From an uncultured Myxococcales bacterium (GTDB taxonomy: Bacteria > Myxococcota_A > Polyangia > Polyangiales > Polyangiaceae), in NCBI GenBank assembly GCA_937872925.1, contig CALMUT010000228.1:29983-93982 (forward strand): 64,000 bases of DNA. The letters run 5' to 3'. A model generated the notes under the pieces. It did not search any database. It saw only the letters and a list, made by a program, of their open reading frames with translations, and had not been told where the DNA came from. The position numbers were made by a program, and so were the translations under genes. This document shows positions 11,772 to 19,455 of this stretch, piece after piece; the first letter of the stretch is position 1; each line of letters begins with the position of its first letter.

Positions 11772-14700
11772 TCACGGGAACGGCGGCGCTTTGGGGTCGC
11801 CGGGTTTCTTGCCAACGAGATCGAGGGGATTGACCTTCCGCGCCTGCACGTTGGACGCCTTGGTCAGGATGTCCGGGTTGGTTGCTATGTCGGATTCATA
11901 GCCACTGACCGACCCGTGGCACCCCGCGCACATGCCGTTAAACAGATCGCGCCGGAAAGACTGCCGCACCCATTCGCCAGGATAGAACTGCATCTCTTCG
12001 CGCTGATGGTGAAATCCGTCCTGGGTCTCACCGGAAAGGCGCACGCTTGTTGCCAAAACCAGCGGCATTCCGCCCGGCACTTCGAATTTGACGGAGCCGT
12101 CTCCTTCCTGGTTTGCCACCCCGCGCAAACGGCGCCGCGCGTACACCTTGCCGAAGGCGTCGTCGACGACAAAGCTGCCGCCGTCGGCGTAGCTCTTCAC
12201 CCCGGCTTCGGGAGGCAGGCTCTCCCAGATTTCCACGGGGTAGTTCTGTGTCGGCAGGATGCGACCCGTTCGAGTGTTCTGGAAGAGCAAACTAGCCAGC
12301 ATGGGCATGTCCACGACTGTGACTTGGCTGCGGTCGGATCGCGCGGCGTCGGTGTAAACCGTGGACGCCCCGTTGGCTTCGTCGATGCGCGACTTGAACA
12401 CGCCGTGGTTCTGCCGGGCGAAGACGCCGACCGGCCAGAGCAAGTCTGCGCTGCCGTCGGCGATCAACGGCGTGCGCTGCCCGCTGACGGAGTCGACTTG
12501 CACGATCTCGAATTTGCCACTGAAGGTGGTCAGGTCCGCGACATTCGGCGCGTAGCTGACGAGCATCATCGCGTTTGGTAGCGGCGAGACGTTGCGATAG
12601 GCGCCCTGGGTGGGTCCGGCCTTGCCCGTGGCGGCGGGATCCAAGATGCGCACTGCCTTTTGGTAAAACCCGGGATTTGGCCAGTCGATTGCCCCGGGAT
12701 CCTGCAAGTAGTCGTCGGGATTGGAGCTGAGCTGGTCCACCCCGATGCTGCGGTTGATGATCGCCAGCGTGCCGGCGCCGTGCGCGGCGCCCTTGTCGCT
12801 GACGACTGCCACGAGGTTCTTGTCGGACAGCTCGACGATGTCGGTGAACTGGTTGAAACCGAGGGTTTGCCTTTGCCCGATCAGCGGGTGGTAGTCCCCG
12901 CCGTCCAGGTTCTGCCGCCGGCCGGCCAACTGGTAGAAGTCCGGAGTGCGCTTCTCGGTCGTGAAAATCAGGCGGCCGTCCGACATGAAGGACGGCAAGA
13001 TCTCCTGATTCAACACGAAGGTGAGCTGCCGCACTTTGCCGGACTCGAGCAGGTACAAGTTGGCGTTGAGCTTCGAAGGATCCGCGGGGGTGCGCTGGGG
13101 GCCGGCGTACCCAAACGCCGCAACGTTCTTGATGTTGCCCCGAGTCGAGGCAAAGACGATCCGGCCGTCCGGTGCGAACGCCGGGTCGAAATTGTGGACC
13201 AGCTCGCCGTTGTCCGGGATCGCTCCCCCGGATTCGTCTGTGGGTGCGGCGTTGATCGTGGGCTCCGCAGCGCAGTTGCCGCCGTCGATGACGTATACCC
13301 GGAACGGATCGCTAGCTGACGTGCGGGCAGCGAACGCGATCTTCGAACCGTCCCAAGACACTGCCGGGCGCCGCACGTCGGCGCTCGCTGGCGACAAACC
13401 ACACTGCCCAAGCAAGCTGGACCCGGCACCCGCGGTGACGTTGCCCGCCGCATCCATGGACGCCGAGGCGAGCATCAGATCCGCGCCGCCGGCATAGACG
13501 TCCCAATCTTGCGGCGTGTCCTTGCCCGGGGCGGGCGGCCGCTGCACGTAGACGATGCCAGTAAGGGGCTGCGCGCCGGCCATGCGCTCCGCGCGCTCCT
13601 TTTCGATCCACGCGACGATGACACAGAACGGACTCTGATCGTCGAGGGGACCCGTTTCCGCAGCCGTGAGATCACACTGAGCCACGTCGCCCGCAGCAAA
13701 GAGCGACCCGCCGCGATGCAGCATCCCGCGGGCGGTTGGCGCGAGGTTCTTCTTGAGCAGCCGACTGGCGGCGGGATCCGGGGACTCAAGAGAAATCTGT
13801 TCCACGGAAAGCTCGTAGTTGCGCCGCGTCGCTGGCAGTCCGAAGTGCCCGCCACTGCCGCCGCGCAATCGATAGTCGTGAAAGATGGACGACGAGTGGC
13901 AACCGAGCATCATGCAGCCGCGCTTGACCAGCATCGGCTGGACGCGCTTGGCGAAGAACTCGAATCCCGGATTCGTTGGCACGTTTGTGGGGCCGCCCTT
14001 GGCCTGTGCCCAGCTGAGCAACGCCTTGTAGCCGGGGTCCTCGGCAGACGGGAACACCGCGCCACCCTCGTGATAGGTGCCGCCCTGAGACGGGGAGAGC
14101 ACTCGGCGAATGATCTCACTCGCGTTGGCATCAACGGAAATGTAGTCGCTCGCGGCGAAGTAATTCCAGCGCACTTCTTCCGGGGACCCACCGCAGGTCA
14201 AGTAGAGAGAGTTCGAGGGGTTGCCGTGGCAGTTACCTGCAGCGCAGCTCGTGGTCAGAACTGTGTTCACCTGCGAGGAGAACTGCTGGAAATCCGGGGA
14301 GGGTGGGTCTGCATTCGCATCGAAAAGCGGATCGAGTCCAAGGGTCGAGCTGCAGCTGGTCAGCACCGGTTCCAATGCCTTGGGCTGGGCGTTGTTCTTC
14401 GCCGCGCCGTTTTCGATCCAGCGATCCAGCTGCGTGTAGCTAACGCTGGTAAAGTCGAGCAGCGAGCCGCCGACGTGCGCGATGTCCGTCGTGATGGTGA
14501 GCGCTTCGCTATCCCAAGACGTGAGCCGGATCTCGAAGTCTGGCACTGCCTTGAGTAACAGTCCGGGCACACCATAGGGACCGTAGTCGATCAGTAGATC
14601 CGTGCGCTTGGAGAGCGTCTCGTAGCTGACCATATTGAGATTGCCGAGCGCGTTGCCGCGATCGTCCGCAGTCGTATGGCAGGACGACTGCGCGGGACTG

Positions 14701-14846
14701 GCCACGCACGAGCCCTGCAGAATGGGAGCGATCTTGCGATCGTAAAAGGTGCTTTCGGCTCCGCGATCTTCCTGCGTGCAAGCGGGAGAAAGCGCGAGAC
14801 CGGAGACTGCGGACAGGAAGAGCGCGACGCGCGGAAAGCTCGACAT
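11772..14846 (-). CDS. Large heme-c/beta-propeller lipoprotein (HzsA-like middle domain)
   Basis: About 1024 aa. The chosen ATG at 14846 starts a signal sequence (MSSFPRVALFLSAVSGLALSPAC) with a Cys that may be lipidated; ATGs at 14873 and 14885 are alternatives. The N-terminal half has two CX4CH sequences (CAAGNCH, CMMLGCH) and a looser C...CH; the C-terminal region has one canonical heme-c motif, MCAGCHG. The middle carries TolB/PD40-type propeller repeats (VSWDGSKIAFAAR, FDPAFAPDGRIVFAS, LPSFMSDGRLIFTT). This combination is what is often annotated as a hydrazine-synthase-alpha middle-domain protein in bacteria that do not make hydrazine. A periplasmic or surface redox role is inferred. Its partner gene lies at 16030-18378. 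Confidence 0.7.
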   Translation of the reverse strand: MSSFPRVALFLSAVSGLALSPACTQEDRGAESTFYDRKIAPILQGSCVASPAQSSCHTTADDRGNALGNLNMVSYETLSKRTDLLIDYGPYGVPGLLLKAVPDFEIRLTSWDSEALTITTDIAHVGGSLLDFTSVSYTQLDRWIENGAAKNNAQPKALEPVLTSCSSTLGLDPLFDANADPPSPDFQQFSSQVNTVLTTSCAAGNCHGNPSNSLYLTCGGSPEEVRWNYFAASDYISVDANASEIIRRVLSPSQGGTYHEGGAVFPSAEDPGYKALLSWAQAKGGPTNVPTNPGFEFFAKRVQPMLVKRGCMMLGCHSSSIFHDYRLRGGSGGHFGLPATRRNYELSVEQISLESPDPAASRLLKKNLAPTARGMLHRGGSLFAAGDVAQCDLTAAETGPLDDQSPFCVIVAWIEKERAERMAGAQPLTGIVYVQRPPAPGKDTPQDWDVYAGGADLMLASASMDAAGNVTAGAGSSLLGQCGLSPASADVRRPAVSWDGSKIAFAARTSASDPFRVYVIDGGNCAAEPTINAAPTDESGGAIPDNGELVHNFDPAFAPDGRIVFASTRGNIKNVAAFGYAGPQRTPADPSKLNANLYLLESGKVRQLTFVLNQEILPSFMSDGRLIFTTEKRTPDFYQLAGRRQNLDGGDYHPLIGQRQTLGFNQFTDIVELSDKNLVAVVSDKGAAHGAGTLAIINRSIGVDQLSSNPDDYLQDPGAIDWPNPGFYQKAVRILDPAATGKAGPTQGAYRNVSPLPNAMMLVSYAPNVADLTTFSGKFEIVQVDSVSGQRTPLIADGSADLLWPVGVFARQNHGVFKSRIDEANGASTVYTDAARSDRSQVTVVDMPMLASLLFQNTRTGRILPTQNYPVEIWESLPPEAGVKSYADGGSFVVDDAFGKVYARRRLRGVANQEGDGSVKFEVPGGMPLVLATSVRLSGETQDGFHHQREEMQFYPGEWVRQSFRRDLFNGMCAGCHGSVSGYESDIATNPDILTKASNVQARKVNPLDLVGKKPGDPKAPPFP

Positions 14847-14865
14847 TTCTCCGAAGATTTTAGCC

Positions 14866-14891
14866 CGAAACATGACGAAAGTCATGTTTCG
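14866..14891. repeat. Perfect 11-bp inverted repeat with GAAA loop
   Basis: CGAAACATGAC (14866-14876) and GTCATGTTTCG (14881-14891) are exact reverse complements with a 4-base GAAA spacer. It lies just upstream of the chosen start at 14846 and contains the two alternative ATG codons for that gene. It could be an operator or an RNA hairpin in the leader of the cytochrome gene. Confidence 0.75.
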
Positions 14892-14914
14892 AACCTGTCA
14901 CAATTTTTATCGCC

Positions 14915-14994
14915 TTCGCGCGGGACAAGGCGCATCGCCCAGCCGCGGCTTCGCGTGTTCGCGCGGGACAAGGCGCATCGCGCTGCCGCGGCTT
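14915..14994. repeat. Tandem direct repeat, two 37-base copies spaced 43 bases apart
   Basis: Copies at 14915-14951 and 14958-14994 share the core CGCGGGACAAGGCGCATCGC followed by GCCGCGGCTT. They differ only in a few bases in the middle (CCCA against CGCT). The repeat is in the noncoding region between the HEAT-repeat gene and the large cytochrome gene. Confidence 0.75.
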
Positions 14995-15017
14995 TCTCCT
15001 GCGCCGCCCAACAAAAG

Positions 15018-15052
15018 AGTGCAGCCCGACCGGAGACCGACCGAGCTGCACT
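15018..15052 (-). terminator. Probable Rho-independent terminator of the HEAT-repeat gene
   Basis: Arms AGTGCAGC (15018-15025) and GCTGCACT (15045-15052) pair with a 19-base loop. Read on the minus strand the hairpin is followed by CTTTTGTT, and it begins 24 bases after the stop of the gene at 15077-16000. On the plus strand it is followed by GCCCCTTTT, so it may work in both directions. Confidence 0.55.
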
Positions 15053-15076
15053 GCCCCTTTTACTGAACTGTCGCTA

Positions 15077-16000
15077 TCAGATCCGCCGTGACGCGATCTT
15101 AGCCGCGTCACGCACGAAGCCATTCGGGTCTTTCAATGCGGCCTGAACGGCGTCTTTTGCCGCCGGATCCGCAATCTGACCCAGAGCCCACACCGCCGCA
15201 GCGCGCACGTCGGCGTCCGACTCATTGTCAGGAGAGCTCAGCGCAATAAGCCCGACGACGGCGTCCTTTGCGCGCATGGCGCCCAGGGCCTCCGCCGCGC
15301 GCTTGCGGACGCGGGGGGACTCGTCACTGATCCGCTGAACGACGGCGTCCACTCCCGTGAACACGTGGATGCGCGTGGTGGCCTTGAGCGCCTCCAGCCG
15401 CACGGACTCGTCCTTGTCGCCCACAGCCTGCGCAAGCTCGCCGTTCGCACCTTGGCTGTTCAGCCGCCACAGTGCTTTCGCCGCGCTCTGGCGTACCATG
15501 GGGGACGGGTCCTTGGTCAGCGCTGTCGAGATGGGAGCCACTCCGGCACCCACCAAGAATTCGCCCAAGGCATCCACCGCGTAGGCGCGTTGGGTCTCGG
15601 TCTTGCTCATATCCGTGGCCATGTTGCGAGTCGTCTCGTAAACCTGACCTGGACCGAACACGCCCAAGATGCGCCGACGTAGCCACCAAGCCGCGATTTC
15701 ACGGGTCTTGGCGTGCCCGTCGAAGAGCAGCTTGGAAACCACCGGGATGCAGTTCAAACACTCGACTTTTTCGCCGTGTTCGAGGCGTCGCCAGATTTCC
15801 GTCGGCGCCACATTGCCTGCGCCGATGCTCTTGAGTTGCTCGATAGAAGTGATGCCTTCTAGGGAGCTCTCATGCTGGCTCAATGCGTCGTGGGACTTGT
15901 AGCGGCTCTTGACGTTCGAGTCCGCGGCTACGCTTCCAGCGACGAGCAGAGAGGCGCCAGCCAGGAGGGATACGAAAGCGGTTTTGTTATTGTTTTTCAT
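15077..16000 (-). CDS. Exported HEAT-repeat protein
   Basis: 307 aa with a clear Sec signal peptide (MKNNNKTAFVSLLAGASLLVAGSVAADS). A C-terminal array of helical HEAT repeats follows, for example DPSPMVRQSAAKALWRL, DESVRLEALKAT, SPRVRKRAAEALGAM and DADVRAAAVWALGQI. A CLNC pair near residue 80 could bind metal or form a disulfide. There is a good Shine-Dalgarno sequence (GAAGGAAAG). The start is 29 bases after the stop of the upstream heme/propeller gene, so the two are probably co-transcribed; a scaffold or adaptor role for those proteins is inference. Confidence 0.85.
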   Translation of the reverse strand: MKNNNKTAFVSLLAGASLLVAGSVAADSNVKSRYKSHDALSQHESSLEGITSIEQLKSIGAGNVAPTEIWRRLEHGEKVECLNCIPVVSKLLFDGHAKTREIAAWWLRRRILGVFGPGQVYETTRNMATDMSKTETQRAYAVDALGEFLVGAGVAPISTALTKDPSPMVRQSAAKALWRLNSQGANGELAQAVGDKDESVRLEALKATTRIHVFTGVDAVVQRISDESPRVRKRAAEALGAMRAKDAVVGLIALSSPDNESDADVRAAAVWALGQIADPAAKDAVQAALKDPNGFVRDAAKIASRRI

Positions 16001-16029
16001 GGCTTCGTCTTTCCTTCTTCCGTCCTGCC

Positions 16030-18378
16030 TCAGTACTGCTTCCCGCCGATGGGGTCGTTCCCATAAGCCTGGAAGCCGTTGTTTTGACGCGCTTCATACT
16101 GCCCGCCCATGTCGATGGCGCGAATCAGCATCATGCGTTCCTCGCGAGTCAGCGTGACGCCGACGTTTTCAGGATGCAGCGAGCGCGTGCCGCCCTTGAT
16201 GCCTGGGTCGCTGAAGGCTTCCCCAAGCTTCCAGGCCGTTGCGTTTCCGTCGTCCTCGGCCACCGCGTTGATCTTCTCGATCAAAGCGCTTTGACGTGCC
16301 GAGCTGGGGATGGCCCAGATGGGCGGGAGTGCACCGGTAACCGTCGCGTCTTCCATCTCCATCTGCAGCGCTTCGGGGTAGAAGATGCTGACGTAGGAAG
16401 CAGCGTAGGGCTTGATTTCGTTGTCGTACTCCACCGTGATGGGCCGCGAAGACAGATCCATGCGTGGGATCTGGTAGGCAGTCGCCGCGCCACCGAGTGG
16501 GTCGTTCATCGTGATGGTGTAGTACTCCTGCGCGCCGTTGCCGTTGGTGGACTCGTTGTGGCAGCTGACACACTTGGCGTTCAGCAGTTCCTGCACCTCG
16601 TTCGCCTTGTAGGCGGCATCTGCGCCGTACCAAGGCAGCTCCAGCCGGTCGCTGATCGCTTTGTTCATTTCCTCGGCGCCACGACCCGCCGCGAGGGTCA
16701 GCTGCTGGCCACCCGAGACGATGGCCTCTGTGCGGCTTTCGTGGCAGCCACCGCAGACGCGATCTTCACCAGGCATGCCCTGGATCCAAGTCGTCTGACT
16801 GCGGATCGACATGCCGTAGCGGTCGATGGGCTGCAGATGCACGGGGATGTACGGCGGGATTTTGGCGAGCCAAGAGCCGTCGGCTTCCACCTTGGCTTCG
16901 CCCAGCATCGCCGCGCCTTCGGCCATCGTCAGGCCGAACATGCGGGTGCCGGGAGCCGCCTCACTCGAAAAACCCTCGATGATGCGCACTCGGGCGGCTT
17001 GCTTGAGGGCCTCGTCGACGGGCGTGCCGTCGAACTGAGCGCCGGTCACGGACTGTCCGTGGACGCTCGCCAGCGAAGTCAGCTTGATGTCGATGGACCC
17101 GAGCGTCGTTGCGACGGTGGAGTCCGAGGTGTCTTGAATCGACGCGATGATCGGCGGTTCCTGACGCGGGGTCAGGGCGCGACCGTACATCTCCCAGCTA
17201 TCCTCGTAGTTCACGACTAGCTGATTCTGCCGAGTCTCCGGGTCGTACACGTACAGGCCGAAGTCCGGGGGAGTGAGCGAAAGCTCGTTCTGCTCGTTGA
17301 CCATGCCGCTGGCCCAGGAGACCAGGATGCGGCCGTCGGGCAGGGATGCGGGGTAACGGTAGCGGCCCACCGGGGAGGGCTCCATGCCGCGCGGGACGGC
17401 AGGTGTGAGCACCTCGAATACGGGTTCCTCTTCGTAGAATTTGGAGGGATCCGCCGGGGAGCGCGCGTCCATGCGAATGAGCGAACCCGACTGGATGGTG
17501 TTCTCGCGAGTCGTGGTGATCGCCAAAAACACGTTCGGGGTGTTGCTCTCGCTGATTTGTACCAACGAGTTGCCCGGCTTGCCGTGCTGGCCGCCGATGG
17601 CAACCATCTGCGTGCAGTCCGGGTTCATGGCGAACACCTTCACGTCGTTGACGTTTTCGAGGTGCTCCCAGCGCGAGAAGCCAACCCGTCCGTCCTTGAG
17701 GGGGAACAGGTTGATGGTGTGCGACAGGTTCTGTGAACAGAGGCGGCGGTCTGCGTCCCCACCACCTTCGGTAATCACAGCGATCTGCGAAACGATGCGC
17801 GCATGGTTGTACTCGTCTGCTCGAGTACCCATCTCCGTGTAGCCCTGGTTGGTGACGAACGCGATTTTCCCACCAGGAACGAAGATGGGATACACGTCGT
17901 CGGCCGGGCCGAAGGTCAGCTGACGGATGGCGAACTTGCCGTCCACTCGCTTCAAGTCAGCGACGTAGATGTGAAAGTCGTCGTCTGCGTTCTTCTTCAT
18001 CGAGAACACGACACGCTTTGCATCGTAGGAAATCTCCATGCTGGAGACGTCCGCGGTCGGGAAGTCTTCGAGAATGTTCTCGACGTTACCCGTAACGAGG
18101 TTTTTTACCTCGATGCGGCCACCGGGCACGTAGCGCAGATAGTCGATGACCTGCCCCATGCCACCGGCAACGTTGATGTTCACGGTGCCGTCCGCGTCCA
18201 CGGCCGTATGCTTCCGCACCAGATAGGCGATGCTCTGGACGTCTTTGCCGAGAGCGGTTCCGCCCTCGTCGTCGGACGAGCTGGAGCAACTCGCGGTGGT
18301 TGCCGTGGCACCTAGGCCGACCAAGAAGGGTACAGCGAGAGCTCCGATGAGCCGGGTCTTCGCGGGGATGTTCGCCAT
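16030..18378 (-). CDS. Di-heme/beta-propeller lipoprotein (HzsA-like)
   Basis: About 782 aa. The ATG at 18378 has a good Shine-Dalgarno sequence (GAGAGGA) and starts a lipoprotein signal (LGATATTASC, then a Ser/Asp spacer). The first half has PD40/TolB-like propeller strands (ISYDAKRVVFSMKK, YPIFVPGGKIAFVTN, LPDGRILVSWASG). The second half has two canonical heme-c motifs, VCGGCHESRT and KCVSCHNEST. It appears to be a paralogue of the longer protein encoded at 11772-14846. The fold order resembles the hydrazine synthase alpha middle domain, but the flanking genes give no anammox context. Likely periplasmic or outer-membrane-anchored; electron-transfer or oxidase function is inferred only. Confidence 0.75.
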   Translation of the reverse strand: MANIPAKTRLIGALAVPFLVGLGATATTASCSSSSDDEGGTALGKDVQSIAYLVRKHTAVDADGTVNINVAGGMGQVIDYLRYVPGGRIEVKNLVTGNVENILEDFPTADVSSMEISYDAKRVVFSMKKNADDDFHIYVADLKRVDGKFAIRQLTFGPADDVYPIFVPGGKIAFVTNQGYTEMGTRADEYNHARIVSQIAVITEGGGDADRRLCSQNLSHTINLFPLKDGRVGFSRWEHLENVNDVKVFAMNPDCTQMVAIGGQHGKPGNSLVQISESNTPNVFLAITTTRENTIQSGSLIRMDARSPADPSKFYEEEPVFEVLTPAVPRGMEPSPVGRYRYPASLPDGRILVSWASGMVNEQNELSLTPPDFGLYVYDPETRQNQLVVNYEDSWEMYGRALTPRQEPPIIASIQDTSDSTVATTLGSIDIKLTSLASVHGQSVTGAQFDGTPVDEALKQAARVRIIEGFSSEAAPGTRMFGLTMAEGAAMLGEAKVEADGSWLAKIPPYIPVHLQPIDRYGMSIRSQTTWIQGMPGEDRVCGGCHESRTEAIVSGGQQLTLAAGRGAEEMNKAISDRLELPWYGADAAYKANEVQELLNAKCVSCHNESTNGNGAQEYYTITMNDPLGGAATAYQIPRMDLSSRPITVEYDNEIKPYAASYVSIFYPEALQMEMEDATVTGALPPIWAIPSSARQSALIEKINAVAEDDGNATAWKLGEAFSDPGIKGGTRSLHPENVGVTLTREERMMLIRAIDMGGQYEARQNNGFQAYGNDPIGGKQY

Positions 18379-18583
18379 GGTTCGTTCCTCTCGAGCGCAG
18401 AAAGGGCAAGATTCGCCCGAGCTAAGCAAGAGCAGGAACTGGGCCAATGGAAAAGCACCGGAAAAAGGCCGGAACACGCTGGGGTCGGGGGGCCTCCCCC
18501 CCAAAGCACCCCGGAGCCGACGGGGGTTCTACCCCCCAACTCCCTGCGGCCGCCTCGGGGTCCGCCCCTGCTAGTCTCCCCGC

Positions 18584-19234
18584 GTGGACGTCCGATTCAA
18601 TGACCAGGGGCTTGTGGCCGCAATTGCCCAGGATTCTCTGAGCGGTGAGGTAAGAATGGTGGCGTGGATGAACCAGCTGGCGCTGGATCAGACCCTCAGC
18701 AGCGGCCTCGCCACCTTCTATAGCCGCTCCCGGGGTCAGCTATGGACAAAGGGAGAGACGAGCGGCAACCGCCTGGTCGTTCGGGAGGTGTGGACCGACT
18801 GCGACGCGGACGCGCTGCTGTTGCTCGTGGAGCCCGAAGGCCCGAGTTGTCACACGGGCCGACCCAGTTGCTTCTTTCGGCGCCTGTCCCCGAACAGCGC
18901 TGACGATTCCCGCGCACGGCTGACGCTACAAGCCCTGGAAGCCACCATCTATGCGAGGAAATCCAGCGCCGCGAACGTCAGCTATACGCGCAGTTTGCTC
19001 GACGCGGGTCCTTCGAAAATCGGCGCAAAACTCCGGGAAGAAGCCGACGAACTGGCCAGAGCCATCGACGACGAAACAGACCAACGCGTCGCCGCTGAAG
19101 CCGCGGACTTGCTGTTTCACATGCTCGTCGGTCTCGCATCAAGGGACGTTCCCCTGCGTCGTGTCCTAGAAGCGTTGCAGTCACGGGTGGGCGTGAGCGG
19201 TCACGAAGAAAAGAACCGCCGGGGCGCCGGCTAA
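18584..19234 (+). CDS. hisI: Bifunctional phosphoribosyl-AMP cyclohydrolase/phosphoribosyl-ATP pyrophosphatase
   Basis: HisIE fusion of 216 aa catalysing the second and third steps of histidine synthesis. The N-terminal half has the PRA-CH signatures WMN, YSRSRGQLWTKGETSGN, the Mg/Zn site DCDADALLLLVEPEGPSCHTG and SCFF. The C-terminal half (from about residue 120) has the all-alpha PRA-PH fold with KLREEADELARAI and EAADLLFHMLVGL. Translation starts at GTG 18584. No other his genes are in the window, so the pathway is scattered. It is divergent from the heme/propeller gene, with a 205-base G/C-rich spacer. Confidence 0.93.
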   Translation: MDVRFNDQGLVAAIAQDSLSGEVRMVAWMNQLALDQTLSSGLATFYSRSRGQLWTKGETSGNRLVVREVWTDCDADALLLLVEPEGPSCHTGRPSCFFRRLSPNSADDSRARLTLQALEATIYARKSSAANVSYTRSLLDAGPSKIGAKLREEADELARAIDDETDQRVAAEAADLLFHMLVGLASRDVPLRRVLEALQSRVGVSGHEEKNRRGAG

Positions 19235-19455
19235 ACGGTCCCTTCGTGCGTCCTCCGGACCGGGCCAGCCGTCCAACAAAACCTGGGTCCGCTTTGGCCG
19301 CGGAAACCCGCTCAGGCCAGAAGCGGCCACAAAAGCTCGACGAACTGAGGGCGTGTCGAAAGCTTTGACCCTCAAGCACACGACCGATATCGTACGCGCT
19401 CCGCGAATTTTCGCGTTTTTTTGCCCCCCGCGCCCCCTCCTCTAAGCAGATCCCC

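Noticed and set aside
13509..14558. 349-codon open frame antisense to the large cytochrome gene
   Set aside because: Arg/Gly-rich and without motifs; the opposite strand carries heme motifs and propeller repeats.
16084..17220. 378-codon open frame antisense to the di-heme propeller gene
   Set aside because: Typical high-GC shadow frame with no domain; the reverse-strand gene has two CXXCH motifs.
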